Shown here piece after piece: positions 1 to 5,982 of a stretch of DNA of 6,410 nucleotides (positions are counted from its first letter, which is position 1; the number at the start of each line of letters is the position of its first letter). A program made the translations under genes and the position numbers. Under the pieces are notes generated by a model, which was not told the origin of the DNA, did no database searches, and worked only from the letters and a program-made list of their open reading frames with translations. This stretch comes from Candidatus Electronema nielsenii (GTDB lineage: Bacteria > Desulfobacterota > Desulfobulbia > Desulfobulbales > Desulfobulbaceae): assembly GCA_026122915.1 (NCBI GenBank), contig JAGIXO010000097.1, positions 1-6,410 of the forward strand, read 5' to 3'.

Positions 1-669
1 GATCAGCGCGAAGCGGTCAAGGGCAGAAATACGCCGGTTCATTTCTGGATCAGAGGAGAGACCGGTCTCCAAGGCAAAGACTTCGCCGCTCAGATCACCG
101 AAGCATTCTTCCACTGCATCAAAGCCGGATTTGGAGCCGAACAGGGAGAACCACGGAGTCCAGATATGGGCTGGGACAAGAAAGCCTTGCGGCGCATGTT
201 CGAGCAAGAGTGCCAGCAAGGTCTGCGAGTCAAGGCCGAGAATGGGGCGGCCATCAGCCTCCAAATTGCCGATCCCAGCCAGCACGCTGTTGAGTCGCTG
301 CACAGCAGCAAAGTCCGGCGCGTAAAGAAGGTTATGCACCTTCCGCACCTTACCGCCGCGCTTGTAGATGGAACTGATTTCTGCGCTGAGAACAAAGCGA
401 ATGTGCGAGGTATCGGGCTGCACACCGGGTGGCAAGAGCGCAGCCAGTTTCTCAAAGGAAGGAGGCTGCTTGAGGCGGAATAAGCCTGGCTCGGCTGGCT
501 CTAATTCCGCACAGAGCTGCGCAAACCAGCCCGGATGGGTGAAATCACCCGTGGCAACAAGGTCAATACCTTTAATCGCTGCCCAAGCCGCCAATCCGTG
601 TAAGGTACTGGCCTTACTGGTGGCACGGGAATAGAGGGAATGGACGTGGAGGTCGGCGATGTAGGGCAT
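1..669 (-). CDS. PHP-domain metallohydrolase, endonuclease Q / PHP-UvrD helicase type (N-terminal part; C-terminus outside window)
   Basis: The frame is open from the ATG at 669-667 to the window edge, giving 223 codons with no stop. The protein opens with the PHP metal motif DLHVHS (residues 6-11, H8 and H10). It continues with TGDFTHP (40-46), SAEIS (95-99, E97), KVHNLL (110-115, H112) and PAHIWTPWF (166-174, H168). This order is what I recall of the TIGR00375/endonuclease Q group and of proteins where such a PHP module precedes a UvrD-like helicase. EndoQ nicks DNA 5' of deaminated bases (uracil, hypoxanthine, xanthine); that activity is inferred here from the family. The next expected motif, NSDAHS-like, would fall just past the window edge. 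No Shine-Dalgarno is visible before the ATG, which lies 7 bp after the previous stop. The start is supported by the duplicated block that begins exactly at this ATG. GC is high (37 of 60 bases at 241-300), unlike the cassette upstream. Confidence 0.88.
   Translation of the reverse strand, partial: MPYIADLHVHSLYSRATSKASTLHGLAAWAAIKGIDLVATGDFTHPGWFAQLCAELEPAEPGLFRLKQPPSFEKLAALLPPGVQPDTSHIRFVLSAEISSIYKRGGKVRKVHNLLYAPDFAAVQRLNSVLAGIGNLEADGRPILGLDSQTLLALLLEHAPQGFLVPAHIWTPWFSLFGSKSGFDAVEECFGDLSGEVFALETGLSSDPEMNRRISALDRFALI
609..669 (-). repeat. 61-bp direct repeat, copy 1 (5' end of the intact PHP gene)
   Basis: This block matches 3925-3985 in the same orientation at 59 of 61 bases. The differences are at 655 (matches 3971) and 661 (matches 3977). 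Read on the minus strand, it runs from the PHP start codon to the first base of codon 21. Both differences are third-position synonymous changes (Tyr TAC/TAT, Ala GCC/GCT). Similarity stops at both ends: base 670 and base 608 differ from their counterparts 3986 and 3924. Confidence 0.97.
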
Positions 670-676
670 GTTTACG

Positions 677-1666
677 TTATTTGGGATCAGACTTAGTGGG
701 CAAATGCTTCCCAATATATCCTATAAAAACAACGTGTTTATTTTGATCAACAAAAAAGTGCATCCTGATTCCTTGTTTGAATTTGACATGATCCCCGAAA
801 AACATCTTTTCTCCACTTGGAAGATAAAATTCTCTTGTTTGTCTAAATTTTTCTCTTACCGTTGACGACTCACTACTGACTTCATGCTGAAGCCCAAGTT
901 GCCGCAGGGTGTCATGGGAATATCCGGCAATTTTCCCATCGTCACAACATTCCGCGAATGTATTAAAAATAGCCAACGCATCCTTGACCTGTTGGAGAAA
1001 ATTTATTGAATATAGCCAATTCCGCAACTGCTCCTCTGACTTGCCGCAGAAACATAGACGAGGATATAGCTGCTTCGCCTGCTCCAGCAATTCTTTTCCT
1101 GAATTGATTCGCTTTGACAGCTTTTCCTGCAACTCTGCTTTTTCTTTTTCAAACTGTTCAAGAGAATGTAGGTTGCACAGTTCTTTTGTTGAACTAACAA
1201 GTTCACCGGACTCAGAGAGTTGTTCAATAATGGCTGTTACCGGCGAGACTGTCCAAGGTGGACGAGTTGGAAAACTCAACAAGGGCGATTCGTTCCAAGC
1301 CGCTGCCCTGAGTGCTGATAAGCTCTCTTGCGTATTTGACAGACAAACATCAAACAGCTCAATATGTTCCTCTGTGTCTTTATCCGTGAAGAATGGCTGC
1401 TGTGTTGCAATGCTGCGGAAGGCTCTTATGATGTCCCTGCATTGCGGATCATTGACATGCTGATCATACCAATCTTTCCAGAAATACCCTTGAGCCAGCT
1501 CCAAGCGAAACCACGTGCAGTCAATGCTTTCATCAACCAAGATAACGCTGAATCCTATGCGTTGCGCTCTAAGGCATATCTTTAGAAAATTTACAATATT
1601 AGAATCAACACATTCTGCTGAACTGAACGGCAAAGAGTGATGGTTGAAAACAAGCGGGTGACTCAC
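677..1666 (-). CDS. Unrecognised 329-aa protein, third gene of the DUF262-ATPase cassette
   Basis: I do not recognise a named family. The GTG at 1666-1664 is chosen as start: it overlaps the ATPase stop as GTGA and has a GGAGAA Shine-Dalgarno at 1678-1673, 8 nt upstream. An ATG at 1693 in the same frame would add nine residues encoded inside the ATPase gene and lacks comparable support. Residues 1-14 are histidine-rich (HPLVFNHHSLPF). Residues 26-70 look like a globular alpha/beta segment containing VILVDES and a Trp/Tyr-rich stretch. Residues about 165-205 are charged and probably a short coiled coil. The C-terminal 45 residues (FYLPSGEKMFF to GYIGKHLPT) are beta-rich and end in a motif that looks conserved. 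There is no signal peptide or membrane segment, so it is probably cytosolic. It may be the effector or adaptor of the cassette, which otherwise has no visible nuclease. Function is unknown. Confidence 0.85.
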   Translation of the reverse strand: MSHPLVFNHHSLPFSSAECVDSNIVNFLKICLRAQRIGFSVILVDESIDCTWFRLELAQGYFWKDWYDQHVNDPQCRDIIRAFRSIATQQPFFTDKDTEEHIELFDVCLSNTQESLSALRAAAWNESPLLSFPTRPPWTVSPVTAIIEQLSESGELVSSTKELCNLHSLEQFEKEKAELQEKLSKRINSGKELLEQAKQLYPRLCFCGKSEEQLRNWLYSINFLQQVKDALAIFNTFAECCDDGKIAGYSHDTLRQLGLQHEVSSESSTVREKFRQTREFYLPSGEKMFFGDHVKFKQGIRMHFFVDQNKHVVFIGYIGKHLPTKSDPK

Positions 1667-2769
1667 AGCAGTTTCTCCAGCTGACGGTCCCATTCATCGA
1701 AAAATCCTTCTGGCCAACAGTTGATCCGTCCTTGGTCATCTATTTCCGGGGAAATAACTGTGGATTCATGTGAATCAGTGTCTTTGTTCCGTTCAAAGAA
1801 AAAGAATCTGACCTCTTCTGGGGCAATAATTTTCTCTTTGACCGCAATGCGCACCCCGTTGAGAAAATGATCTGAGTGGGTTTCGATAAAAAGCTGAACA
1901 CCATTATGCGCTGCAAGTGCGCATAGCTTCCCAACTAAAGATTGCCCTGCCGGATGCAGATGCGATTCAGGGTTTTCGATAATGAGCATGTCTCCTGCTT
2001 TTGCCCGCAAAAGAGCTGTCAAGACAGGCAGAACGTATGTGATGCCGAAACCGACATTCTGCGGCTTAAAAACGGCGGTTGTTTCTTTTCCTTGGTCAAA
2101 GGCATAACCAAGGGAAACGGAACTGGCTGCTGGCAACATGACGGCACGTATGCGTAAACCAGGTGAAATATCTGCCATCCAGCGGTCGAGATTTTCCAAT
2201 ATAGTTGAAGAAACAGCCTTTGGATGACGCAGAGCGTTCAAGCTGAGGGGTTCAGGCCCATTTTCCGCAATAAAATGAGCCGTATATTCCCCGTGATTTC
2301 CTAATGAATTCAAGTCATGAATCCAATAACTTGACACTTCATATGAGGGCTTTGGTGCTATTCGTTCGGCTGATAGGTATTGAAAATTTTTATTGAACAA
2401 ACTTTTACTGTCAGCATTTCGTAGCTCTTCCCGCATCTGGTTTGCGATAGGCTGCATATCAGAGTCTGGCGCATAGTTGAAGCAGAACAGCAACGGTTTT
2501 TCCTGCGACCAAGTGCAGGTGAAACGCACAGTATCGGCCTGTTCCGCAAAAATATCACTGCCGTTACCCAAAACTGCATATTCTCCTTTCAGAAGCAAGC
2601 CCTTATCAAGTAGGGTGTTCCGTTCATACGACTGCCTCAGCAGCAGGAGCACCTGCATCAGAGTGGACTTCCCCATTCCGTTCAACCCGGTAAAAATATT
2701 TAGAGAAGTCAGGGAAAAGCTGGCATCAAGAAGGGTTTTGAATCCCTGCACACGTATGAATTCAAGCAT
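1663..2769 (-). CDS. AAA/ABC-type ATPase of the DUF3696 group (SMC/RecF/OLD-like)
   Basis: A 368-aa ATPase with the complete motif set of the RecF/SMC/OLD-like class. Walker A is GLNGMGKST (28-36). A signature-like segment NVGFGITYVLPVL lies at 238-250, Walker B MLIIENPESHLHP at 261-273, and a switch-histidine segment ETHSDHF at 296-302. The C-terminus (GRINCWPEGFFDEW, about 347-360) is the DUF3696 ending: a WP-GFFDEW motif followed by a short helix. The N-terminal LEFIRVQGFKTL is the usual first strand of these head domains. No coiled-coil arm of SMC length is present and no TOPRIM nuclease domain follows, so it is not a full OLD nuclease. The start overlaps the DUF262 stop by 8 bp and has a GAGG site at proper spacing. 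ATPases of this kind pair with DUF262 proteins in defence or restriction neighbourhoods, where they may act as sensor or motor. That role is inferred from context. Confidence 0.93.
   Translation of the reverse strand: MLEFIRVQGFKTLLDASFSLTSLNIFTGLNGMGKSTLMQVLLLLRQSYERNTLLDKGLLLKGEYAVLGNGSDIFAEQADTVRFTCTWSQEKPLLFCFNYAPDSDMQPIANQMREELRNADSKSLFNKNFQYLSAERIAPKPSYEVSSYWIHDLNSLGNHGEYTAHFIAENGPEPLSLNALRHPKAVSSTILENLDRWMADISPGLRIRAVMLPAASSVSLGYAFDQGKETTAVFKPQNVGFGITYVLPVLTALLRAKAGDMLIIENPESHLHPAGQSLVGKLCALAAHNGVQLFIETHSDHFLNGVRIAVKEKIIAPEEVRFFFFERNKDTDSHESTVISPEIDDQGRINCWPEGFFDEWDRQLEKLL
1673..1678 (-). promoter_or_regulatory. Ribosome binding site GGAGAA fixing the GTG start of the third cassette gene
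   Basis: On the minus strand GGAGAA lies 8 nt before the GTG at 1666, inside the last codons of the ATPase gene. It favours the 329-aa form over the 338-aa form starting at 1693, and places the start in a GTGA stop-start overlap that implies translational coupling. Confidence 0.7.
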
Positions 2770-3919
2770 GGAGCACCTCGTTAATCAATGTCTGCACTCT
2801 ATCGCAGCGAATCTGGTACGAACCTCTTGTCTGCGTGGAGAATGTTATGCTCTGGAAATAGGAGTCATCCTCAGCCACGAGATGGATATGTTTTTCTTGG
2901 AGAATTTCTTTTTTTACATAAAGTGCATCCATCTCTCCTTCAGATAAACGAGCTAATGATACTGTCCAAACCTCAAACAGTGTTGAATTTTTCCTTTTCC
3001 TCTTATTTACATCTGTCCGGTCTGTTATTTTTTCAAAAGCACTTTCCCCGAAGATATTCCAGCAACGTTCGAGAGCCGTGCGAAAGGCATTCGCTAAGTT
3101 ATGCAGTTCAGCCTGATTCATCTCCTCTAATTTTTCCATCATCTCATCGAGGAACCCAGTGATATTTTTTTTGCTCTCATTGTAATCCATCGTATAAAAA
3201 GCCAAAAACCTAAGAGCCAACTCTTGCCCCTGCATTCTCTTAGTTTTTTCCCCAATTATTTTTTTCATATAAGGGTCTTCCGCCAGCTCCCTTAAATAAT
3301 CGCGCAATCGCTGCGATGACAGAGCATTACGAATTTCTTGAAAGTTAAGTATTAAACCTCCCGTGTTGATCCTTCTAAAAATTGAATATTTGACTTCATC
3401 AGGAGTTCCCGGCTGAATGAGAAACAGGGTGATTGGACATTCATCAATACGACGCTGGTGCGTCCGAGGAAGATCATCGTAATATTTACCGGCAAGAGTA
3501 CCTAAATATTCCAACCCCCTGAGACGCAGCTTCTCTGATGGATTTTTTTCGACAACAAATTTTCTTATTGAAGATAAACGCTGTAATCCGTCAACAACAA
3601 GCCAGTTATCATCATTTGTAGCATCAAAATAGAAAGCAGGAAGAGGAAATCGAATCAGTATAGATTCAATAAGCCTAGACATCTTCCCTGCATCCCAAAG
3701 TTCTCCTTCCCGCTGAAAATCAGTGTTCATGTCTATCTCATTATTCTTCAACCGCTCAATAATATTTCTTAACGTATCTTGTTTCTGAATAATATTTATA
3801 AGAGTTGGATCGAAAGGTCGCTCCATAAGTACATCTTCTACATCGTCAGCACCATCAACAGGAAGACTTTCATCATTAAATTCAATCTCAACTTCAGGGG
3901 GTAACAGTATTTTTTTCAT
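2762..3919 (-). CDS. DUF262 (GmrSD N-terminal / ParB-like) protein, first gene of the cassette
   Basis: Starting at the ATG at 3919 this encodes 385 aa. The DUF262 motifs appear in order: NTDFQRE with a following Trp (65-75), SRLIESILIRFPLPAFYF (81-98), VVDGLQRLSSI (108-118), FRRINTGG (181-188) and LNFQEIRNAL (191-200). The C-terminus (NSTLFEVWTV 311-320; the YFQSITFST stretch; the RV-TLINEVL end) matches what I recall of stand-alone DUF262 proteins. In GmrSD-type systems this fold binds and hydrolyses NTP and belongs to modification-dependent restriction. No DUF1524 HNH nuclease half is present here. The central motif reads DGLQRL instead of the usual DGQQRL. The frame stays open upstream through the duplicated PHP 5' end, so translation from the ATG at 3985 would give a 407-aa protein with 22 foreign N-terminal residues. 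The 3919 start has an AAGG site 8 nt upstream and matches where family-like sequence begins. Which start is used is unresolved. Confidence 0.9.
   Translation of the reverse strand: MKKILLPPEVEIEFNDESLPVDGADDVEDVLMERPFDPTLINIIQKQDTLRNIIERLKNNEIDMNTDFQREGELWDAGKMSRLIESILIRFPLPAFYFDATNDDNWLVVDGLQRLSSIRKFVVEKNPSEKLRLRGLEYLGTLAGKYYDDLPRTHQRRIDECPITLFLIQPGTPDEVKYSIFRRINTGGLILNFQEIRNALSSQRLRDYLRELAEDPYMKKIIGEKTKRMQGQELALRFLAFYTMDYNESKKNITGFLDEMMEKLEEMNQAELHNLANAFRTALERCWNIFGESAFEKITDRTDVNKRKRKNSTLFEVWTVSLARLSEGEMDALYVKKEILQEKHIHLVAEDDSYFQSITFSTQTRGSYQIRCDRVQTLINEVLHA
2774..2779 (-). promoter_or_regulatory. Ribosome binding site GAGGTG of the DUF3696 ATPase gene
   Basis: On the minus strand the GAGG core (2779-2776) sits 6 nt before the ATG at 2769, within the end of the DUF262 gene. 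It supports the ATG whose overlap with the preceding stop is 8 bp (2762-2769). Confidence 0.65.
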
Positions 3920-3924
3920 ATCAT

Positions 3925-3985
3925 TGGCCTTACTGGTGGCACGGGAATAGAGGGAATGGACGTGGAGGTCAGCGATATAGGGCAT
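3925..3985 (-). repeat. 61-bp direct repeat, copy 2 (stranded 5' end of the PHP gene)
   Basis: This is the second copy of the 609-669 block, same orientation, 59 of 61 identical. It begins at an ATG 34 bp after the PurA-like stop and encodes the first 20 PHP residues (MPYIADLHVHS to ATSKA), identical in protein to copy 1. It then runs straight into the DUF262 frame. It is best read as the original PHP 5' end, separated from its gene by the cassette. Confidence 0.95.
3928..3931 (-). promoter_or_regulatory. AAGG ribosome binding site for DUF262 lying inside the PHP-derived repeat
   Basis: On the minus strand AAGG lies 8 nt before the ATG at 3919. The four bases belong to the repeat (codons 19-20 of the PHP fragment), while the ATG belongs to the cassette. 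The cassette junction thus falls between the Shine-Dalgarno and the start codon. The site is short and may be fortuitous. Confidence 0.4.
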
Positions 3986-4019
3986 CAAAGGAATAGATGG
4001 CAGAATTGAAGGATGACGG

Positions 4020-5120
4020 TCAGAACAGCTTGATTCCCATGCCATCATCCGAGCTACTGATAAACACACTGCTGAAGCCCAGCGTTGCCGCTATCCTACT
4101 GACAAACTCTGCTTCATTGTTGCAAAAGATTATCCTACCCTGCCACGTAAAGCGGTACTCATCTTGGACATGATCTAAACAAGTGATGACCAAATGCCTG
4201 TTGTTGGTTGAACGCAGCAGTTCATCTCGGTTGATGGCGTATTCTACCAAGGAAAGGTCGAGCAGGCTACGCCGAAACTCCCCTTGATAGCTATTGCAGA
4301 TGTTTGTCTCCTGCGGGTTCGCCTTGATGTTATGCGGCAGATGCTCGTTGCTCATTGGCCCAGCCCCGTGTCTGGTCTGGTAGGCGCGGGTGACGAGATA
4401 AACCTCAAGCTCTCTGCTGCCATGCAGGGCAACGGCATTGGTCATACCAGTATTCGAGCGCGTCACATAAGGAAAAAAGCCGAAGTGCTGATCAAGGAGC
4501 AAGCCCTGCGAGCCTTCATAGATGTGATCGCTAAAACCGGGCGGTAGTCCCTGCGTGCTGCGGATAGACGGCGAGCTGACCACTGCTGCACAGCAGTCAA
4601 GAAACGCCTCCACAGAAGCCGCTGCGTATTCTTTATAGAAGAACGTGCGCAACAGGTCAAGGCGGGTCTGAAGAACCCACGGAGAAAAGAGGTCGGCAAA
4701 GGTGAGGGAATAATACTGCTCCTCCCGATTGAGGGTGTCACCAACGCCCACGCCGCAGCTGCCGTGCGGATGATGCTGCCGGTTGCGAGCAATGTCATAC
4801 GGAGTGGTGACAGGGCATTGCGCGTCAATGTAGAGCAGTGGCTGCACGCCTTTATCTAACAATGCAGCCAGTTCATTGAGCAGGCCAATCGGCTCTATCG
4901 TGCAAAAGCGCGAGAAGTACGTTGGTGCGCCTTGCAGCGTCCCAGAGCCAAAGTTGGAGAACACATGGCGCAGGCCATTTGCGACCACCGTATGACCAGC
5001 TTGCTGACCACCAGAGAAACGGATGACTATGGGTTGCTCACAGCTCCGACAGAGCCAGTCTGTGACCAGTCCTTTACCCTCATCGCCAAAGCCTGCGCCA
5101 AGGACAACCTTGCCTTTCAC
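4020..5120 (-). CDS. Divergent, short adenylosuccinate synthetase (PurA) homologue
   Basis: A 366-aa member of the PurA fold; housekeeping PurA is about 430 aa. PurA joins a 6-oxopurine nucleotide (IMP) to aspartate using GTP. Seen here: the P-loop FGDEGKG (11-17) with catalytic Asp13 and Lys16; GGQQAGHTV (37-45) with catalytic His43; EGSQGLLLD (202-210) and PYVTRSNT (217-224), matching the IMP-contacting Gln and Thr; TRHGAGP (249-255); CLD (314-316) for the guanine-binding KLD. Changed: the Asn before AGHT is Gln; GTTGRG is GSCGVG (120-125); the arginine contributed by the neighbouring subunit is not apparent near 133-141; TGRRRRTGW is reduced to QGEFRRSLL (279-287). About 60 residues are missing, mainly between CLD and the C-terminal ISSS segment. 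It starts with GTG, overlaps the VWA stop as GTGA and has no clear Shine-Dalgarno. Operon context and divergence argue for a specialised paralogue, perhaps with another purine substrate. Phage PurZ is a precedent for such change. Confidence 0.88.
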   Translation of the reverse strand: MKGKVVLGAGFGDEGKGLVTDWLCRSCEQPIVIRFSGGQQAGHTVVANGLRHVFSNFGSGTLQGAPTYFSRFCTIEPIGLLNELAALLDKGVQPLLYIDAQCPVTTPYDIARNRQHHPHGSCGVGVGDTLNREEQYYSLTFADLFSPWVLQTRLDLLRTFFYKEYAAASVEAFLDCCAAVVSSPSIRSTQGLPPGFSDHIYEGSQGLLLDQHFGFFPYVTRSNTGMTNAVALHGSRELEVYLVTRAYQTRHGAGPMSNEHLPHNIKANPQETNICNSYQGEFRRSLLDLSLVEYAINRDELLRSTNNRHLVITCLDHVQDEYRFTWQGRIIFCNNEAEFVSRIAATLGFSSVFISSSDDGMGIKLF

Positions 5121-5980
5121 AAGAGAATCGAGGTCTCTGATAACCCTGTGGATAGAGAAGGCGCAGCTGGCTTGGCTGTTGTACGCATAGTCTCTGCGAT
5201 TAGCTCTGGAATGACCTTCGACACATCCTCGTGTCGATCAAGAATGATAAGCTGATTGCCCATCAGCTGTTTCCACCCATCCATAGTCTGTTGATTACTG
5301 CCTGCACTGGTTTGGCGAATATGCAAATGAAAGACGTGATACAGCTCTCTGGCTTTGTCTAAAAGCACTGATGCAGAATAATTCTCATACTGTCCGTCGC
5401 CCATGATGTGCTTTACTGCCTGCGCAGGCACATCAGGTAAGGTCGGCTCATCGCCAATAGTAAAGAGAAAGCCTTTCTGTTGCCGTTTCTCAAAGCAATC
5501 AATGGAGGTGTGGAACCCGGCAAAGTACCATGCTAACAAATAACTCTCACCTGCATTGCCACCACCGCCACCCTCTAAATAGACATCGGTCAGCCACTTA
5601 TCAAGCAGCTCATCATTCGATTCAAATTGACCCACCTGAAGCGGGCTGTTGTCACACTCGTGGTCTCCTACCGCAAGGAAAAGCAACTGTGGATCAGGTG
5701 TGCCGCTTTGGATAATCCGACCCATGATCTTCGGCAATCCCTCTTTGACTAAATGATGCGGGATAGAACCCATTGAACCAGTTACATCTAAGGCGAGGAT
5801 AATCGCCACCGAATTAGGATGTTCAGCTGAATCTCTTGCCTCCCTTACCCTAATCCCGTGCGGGTTCATGGCATTATTGATCGACCGCTGCGTGAATATC
5901 TCACGGGCCGACTTAGTACCGTAGCTCAGAGATGCTGCCCGCGTTGCCCGATCATCAACTGAATAGTAGCCATGTCCCAT
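5117..5980 (-). CDS. Cytosolic von Willebrand factor A domain protein
   Basis: A 287-aa VWA protein. The central strand ALDVTGSMGS (63-72) carries the metal-ion-dependent adhesion motif in its DxTxS form (D65, T67, S69). AVGDHECD (103-110) follows, with D106. A glycine-rich loop EGGGGGNAGES (136-146) stands where the third MIDAS contact is expected, and FTIGDEPT (173-180) is the later strand-Asp. There is no signal peptide, sortase motif or transmembrane segment, so it should act in the cytoplasm. Cytosolic VWA proteins usually serve as Mg-dependent interaction modules, often with ATPases or modifying enzymes. Residues 1-50 are polar with no recognised domain, and the last 20 are Ser/Thr/Ala-rich and probably flexible. 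The ATG at 5980 is 2 bp after the upstream stop, behind a strong GGAGGG site. The gene ends in a 4-bp overlap with the PurA-like gene, so the two are co-translated. The partner is unknown; the PurA-like protein and the 112-aa protein are the obvious candidates. Confidence 0.9.
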   Translation of the reverse strand: MGHGYYSVDDRATRAASLSYGTKSAREIFTQRSINNAMNPHGIRVREARDSAEHPNSVAIILALDVTGSMGSIPHHLVKEGLPKIMGRIIQSGTPDPQLLFLAVGDHECDNSPLQVGQFESNDELLDKWLTDVYLEGGGGGNAGESYLLAWYFAGFHTSIDCFEKRQQKGFLFTIGDEPTLPDVPAQAVKHIMGDGQYENYSASVLLDKARELYHVFHLHIRQTSAGSNQQTMDGWKQLMGNQLIILDRHEDVSKVIPELIAETMRTTAKPAAPSLSTGLSETSILL

Positions 5981-5982
5981 GA

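Larger units (their letters stand above)
670..3924 (-). mobile_element. Inserted three-gene cassette (DUF262, DUF3696 ATPase, unknown) bounded by 61-bp direct repeats
   Basis: The 3255-bp stretch between the two repeat copies holds three tightly coupled genes and almost nothing else. One repeat copy plus this stretch (3316 bp) is what must be removed to restore PurA-like followed by PHP with a 34-bp gap. Base composition is lower than in the flanks (18 of 60 G+C at 3541-3600 and 22 of 60 at 3001-3060, against 36 of 60 at 4561-4620). I see no transposase or integrase and no terminal inverted repeats by eye, so this is called an acquired cassette and not a known element class. The insertion is an inference from the repeat geometry. 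The repeats and the interrupted gene order are seen directly. Confidence 0.7.

Noticed and set aside
90..683. Open frames across the PHP region on both strands (for example 90-455 minus, 166-483 plus)
   Set aside because: The PHP frame with HxH and its other metal motifs is open across the whole stretch 669 to 1. The others are shadows of a high-GC gene.
909..1463. Plus-strand open frame of 184 codons
   Set aside because: It is antisense to the third cassette gene, and its Ser/Cys-rich composition is typical of a reverse-strand shadow. No motif or ribosome binding site supports it.
1667..1693. Nine-residue N-terminal extension of the third cassette gene from the ATG at 1693
   Set aside because: It overlaps the end of the ATPase gene. 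The GTG at 1666 has a well-spaced GGAG site and a GTGA stop-start overlap.
609..3985. The 61-bp repeats as a transposon target-site duplication
   Set aside because: They are far longer than usual target duplications, start exactly at an ATG and differ at two sites. No transposase or terminal inverted repeats were seen.
3925..3985. Left repeat copy as a separate PHP pseudogene or small peptide gene
   Set aside because: It has no stop of its own and runs in frame into DUF262. It is better described as a stranded gene start or chimeric N-terminus.
2762..4069. Longest DUF262 frame beginning at the ATG at 4069 (435 aa)
   Set aside because: Its first 28 residues are encoded inside the PurA-like gene in another frame and look non-natural. 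The next 22 come from the duplicated PHP 5' end. DUF262-like sequence starts near the 3919 ATG.
4020..5120. Ordinary housekeeping purA
   Set aside because: The protein is about 60 residues short, lacks several substrate-binding residues, and sits between a VWA gene and a PHP gene rather than in a purine locus.
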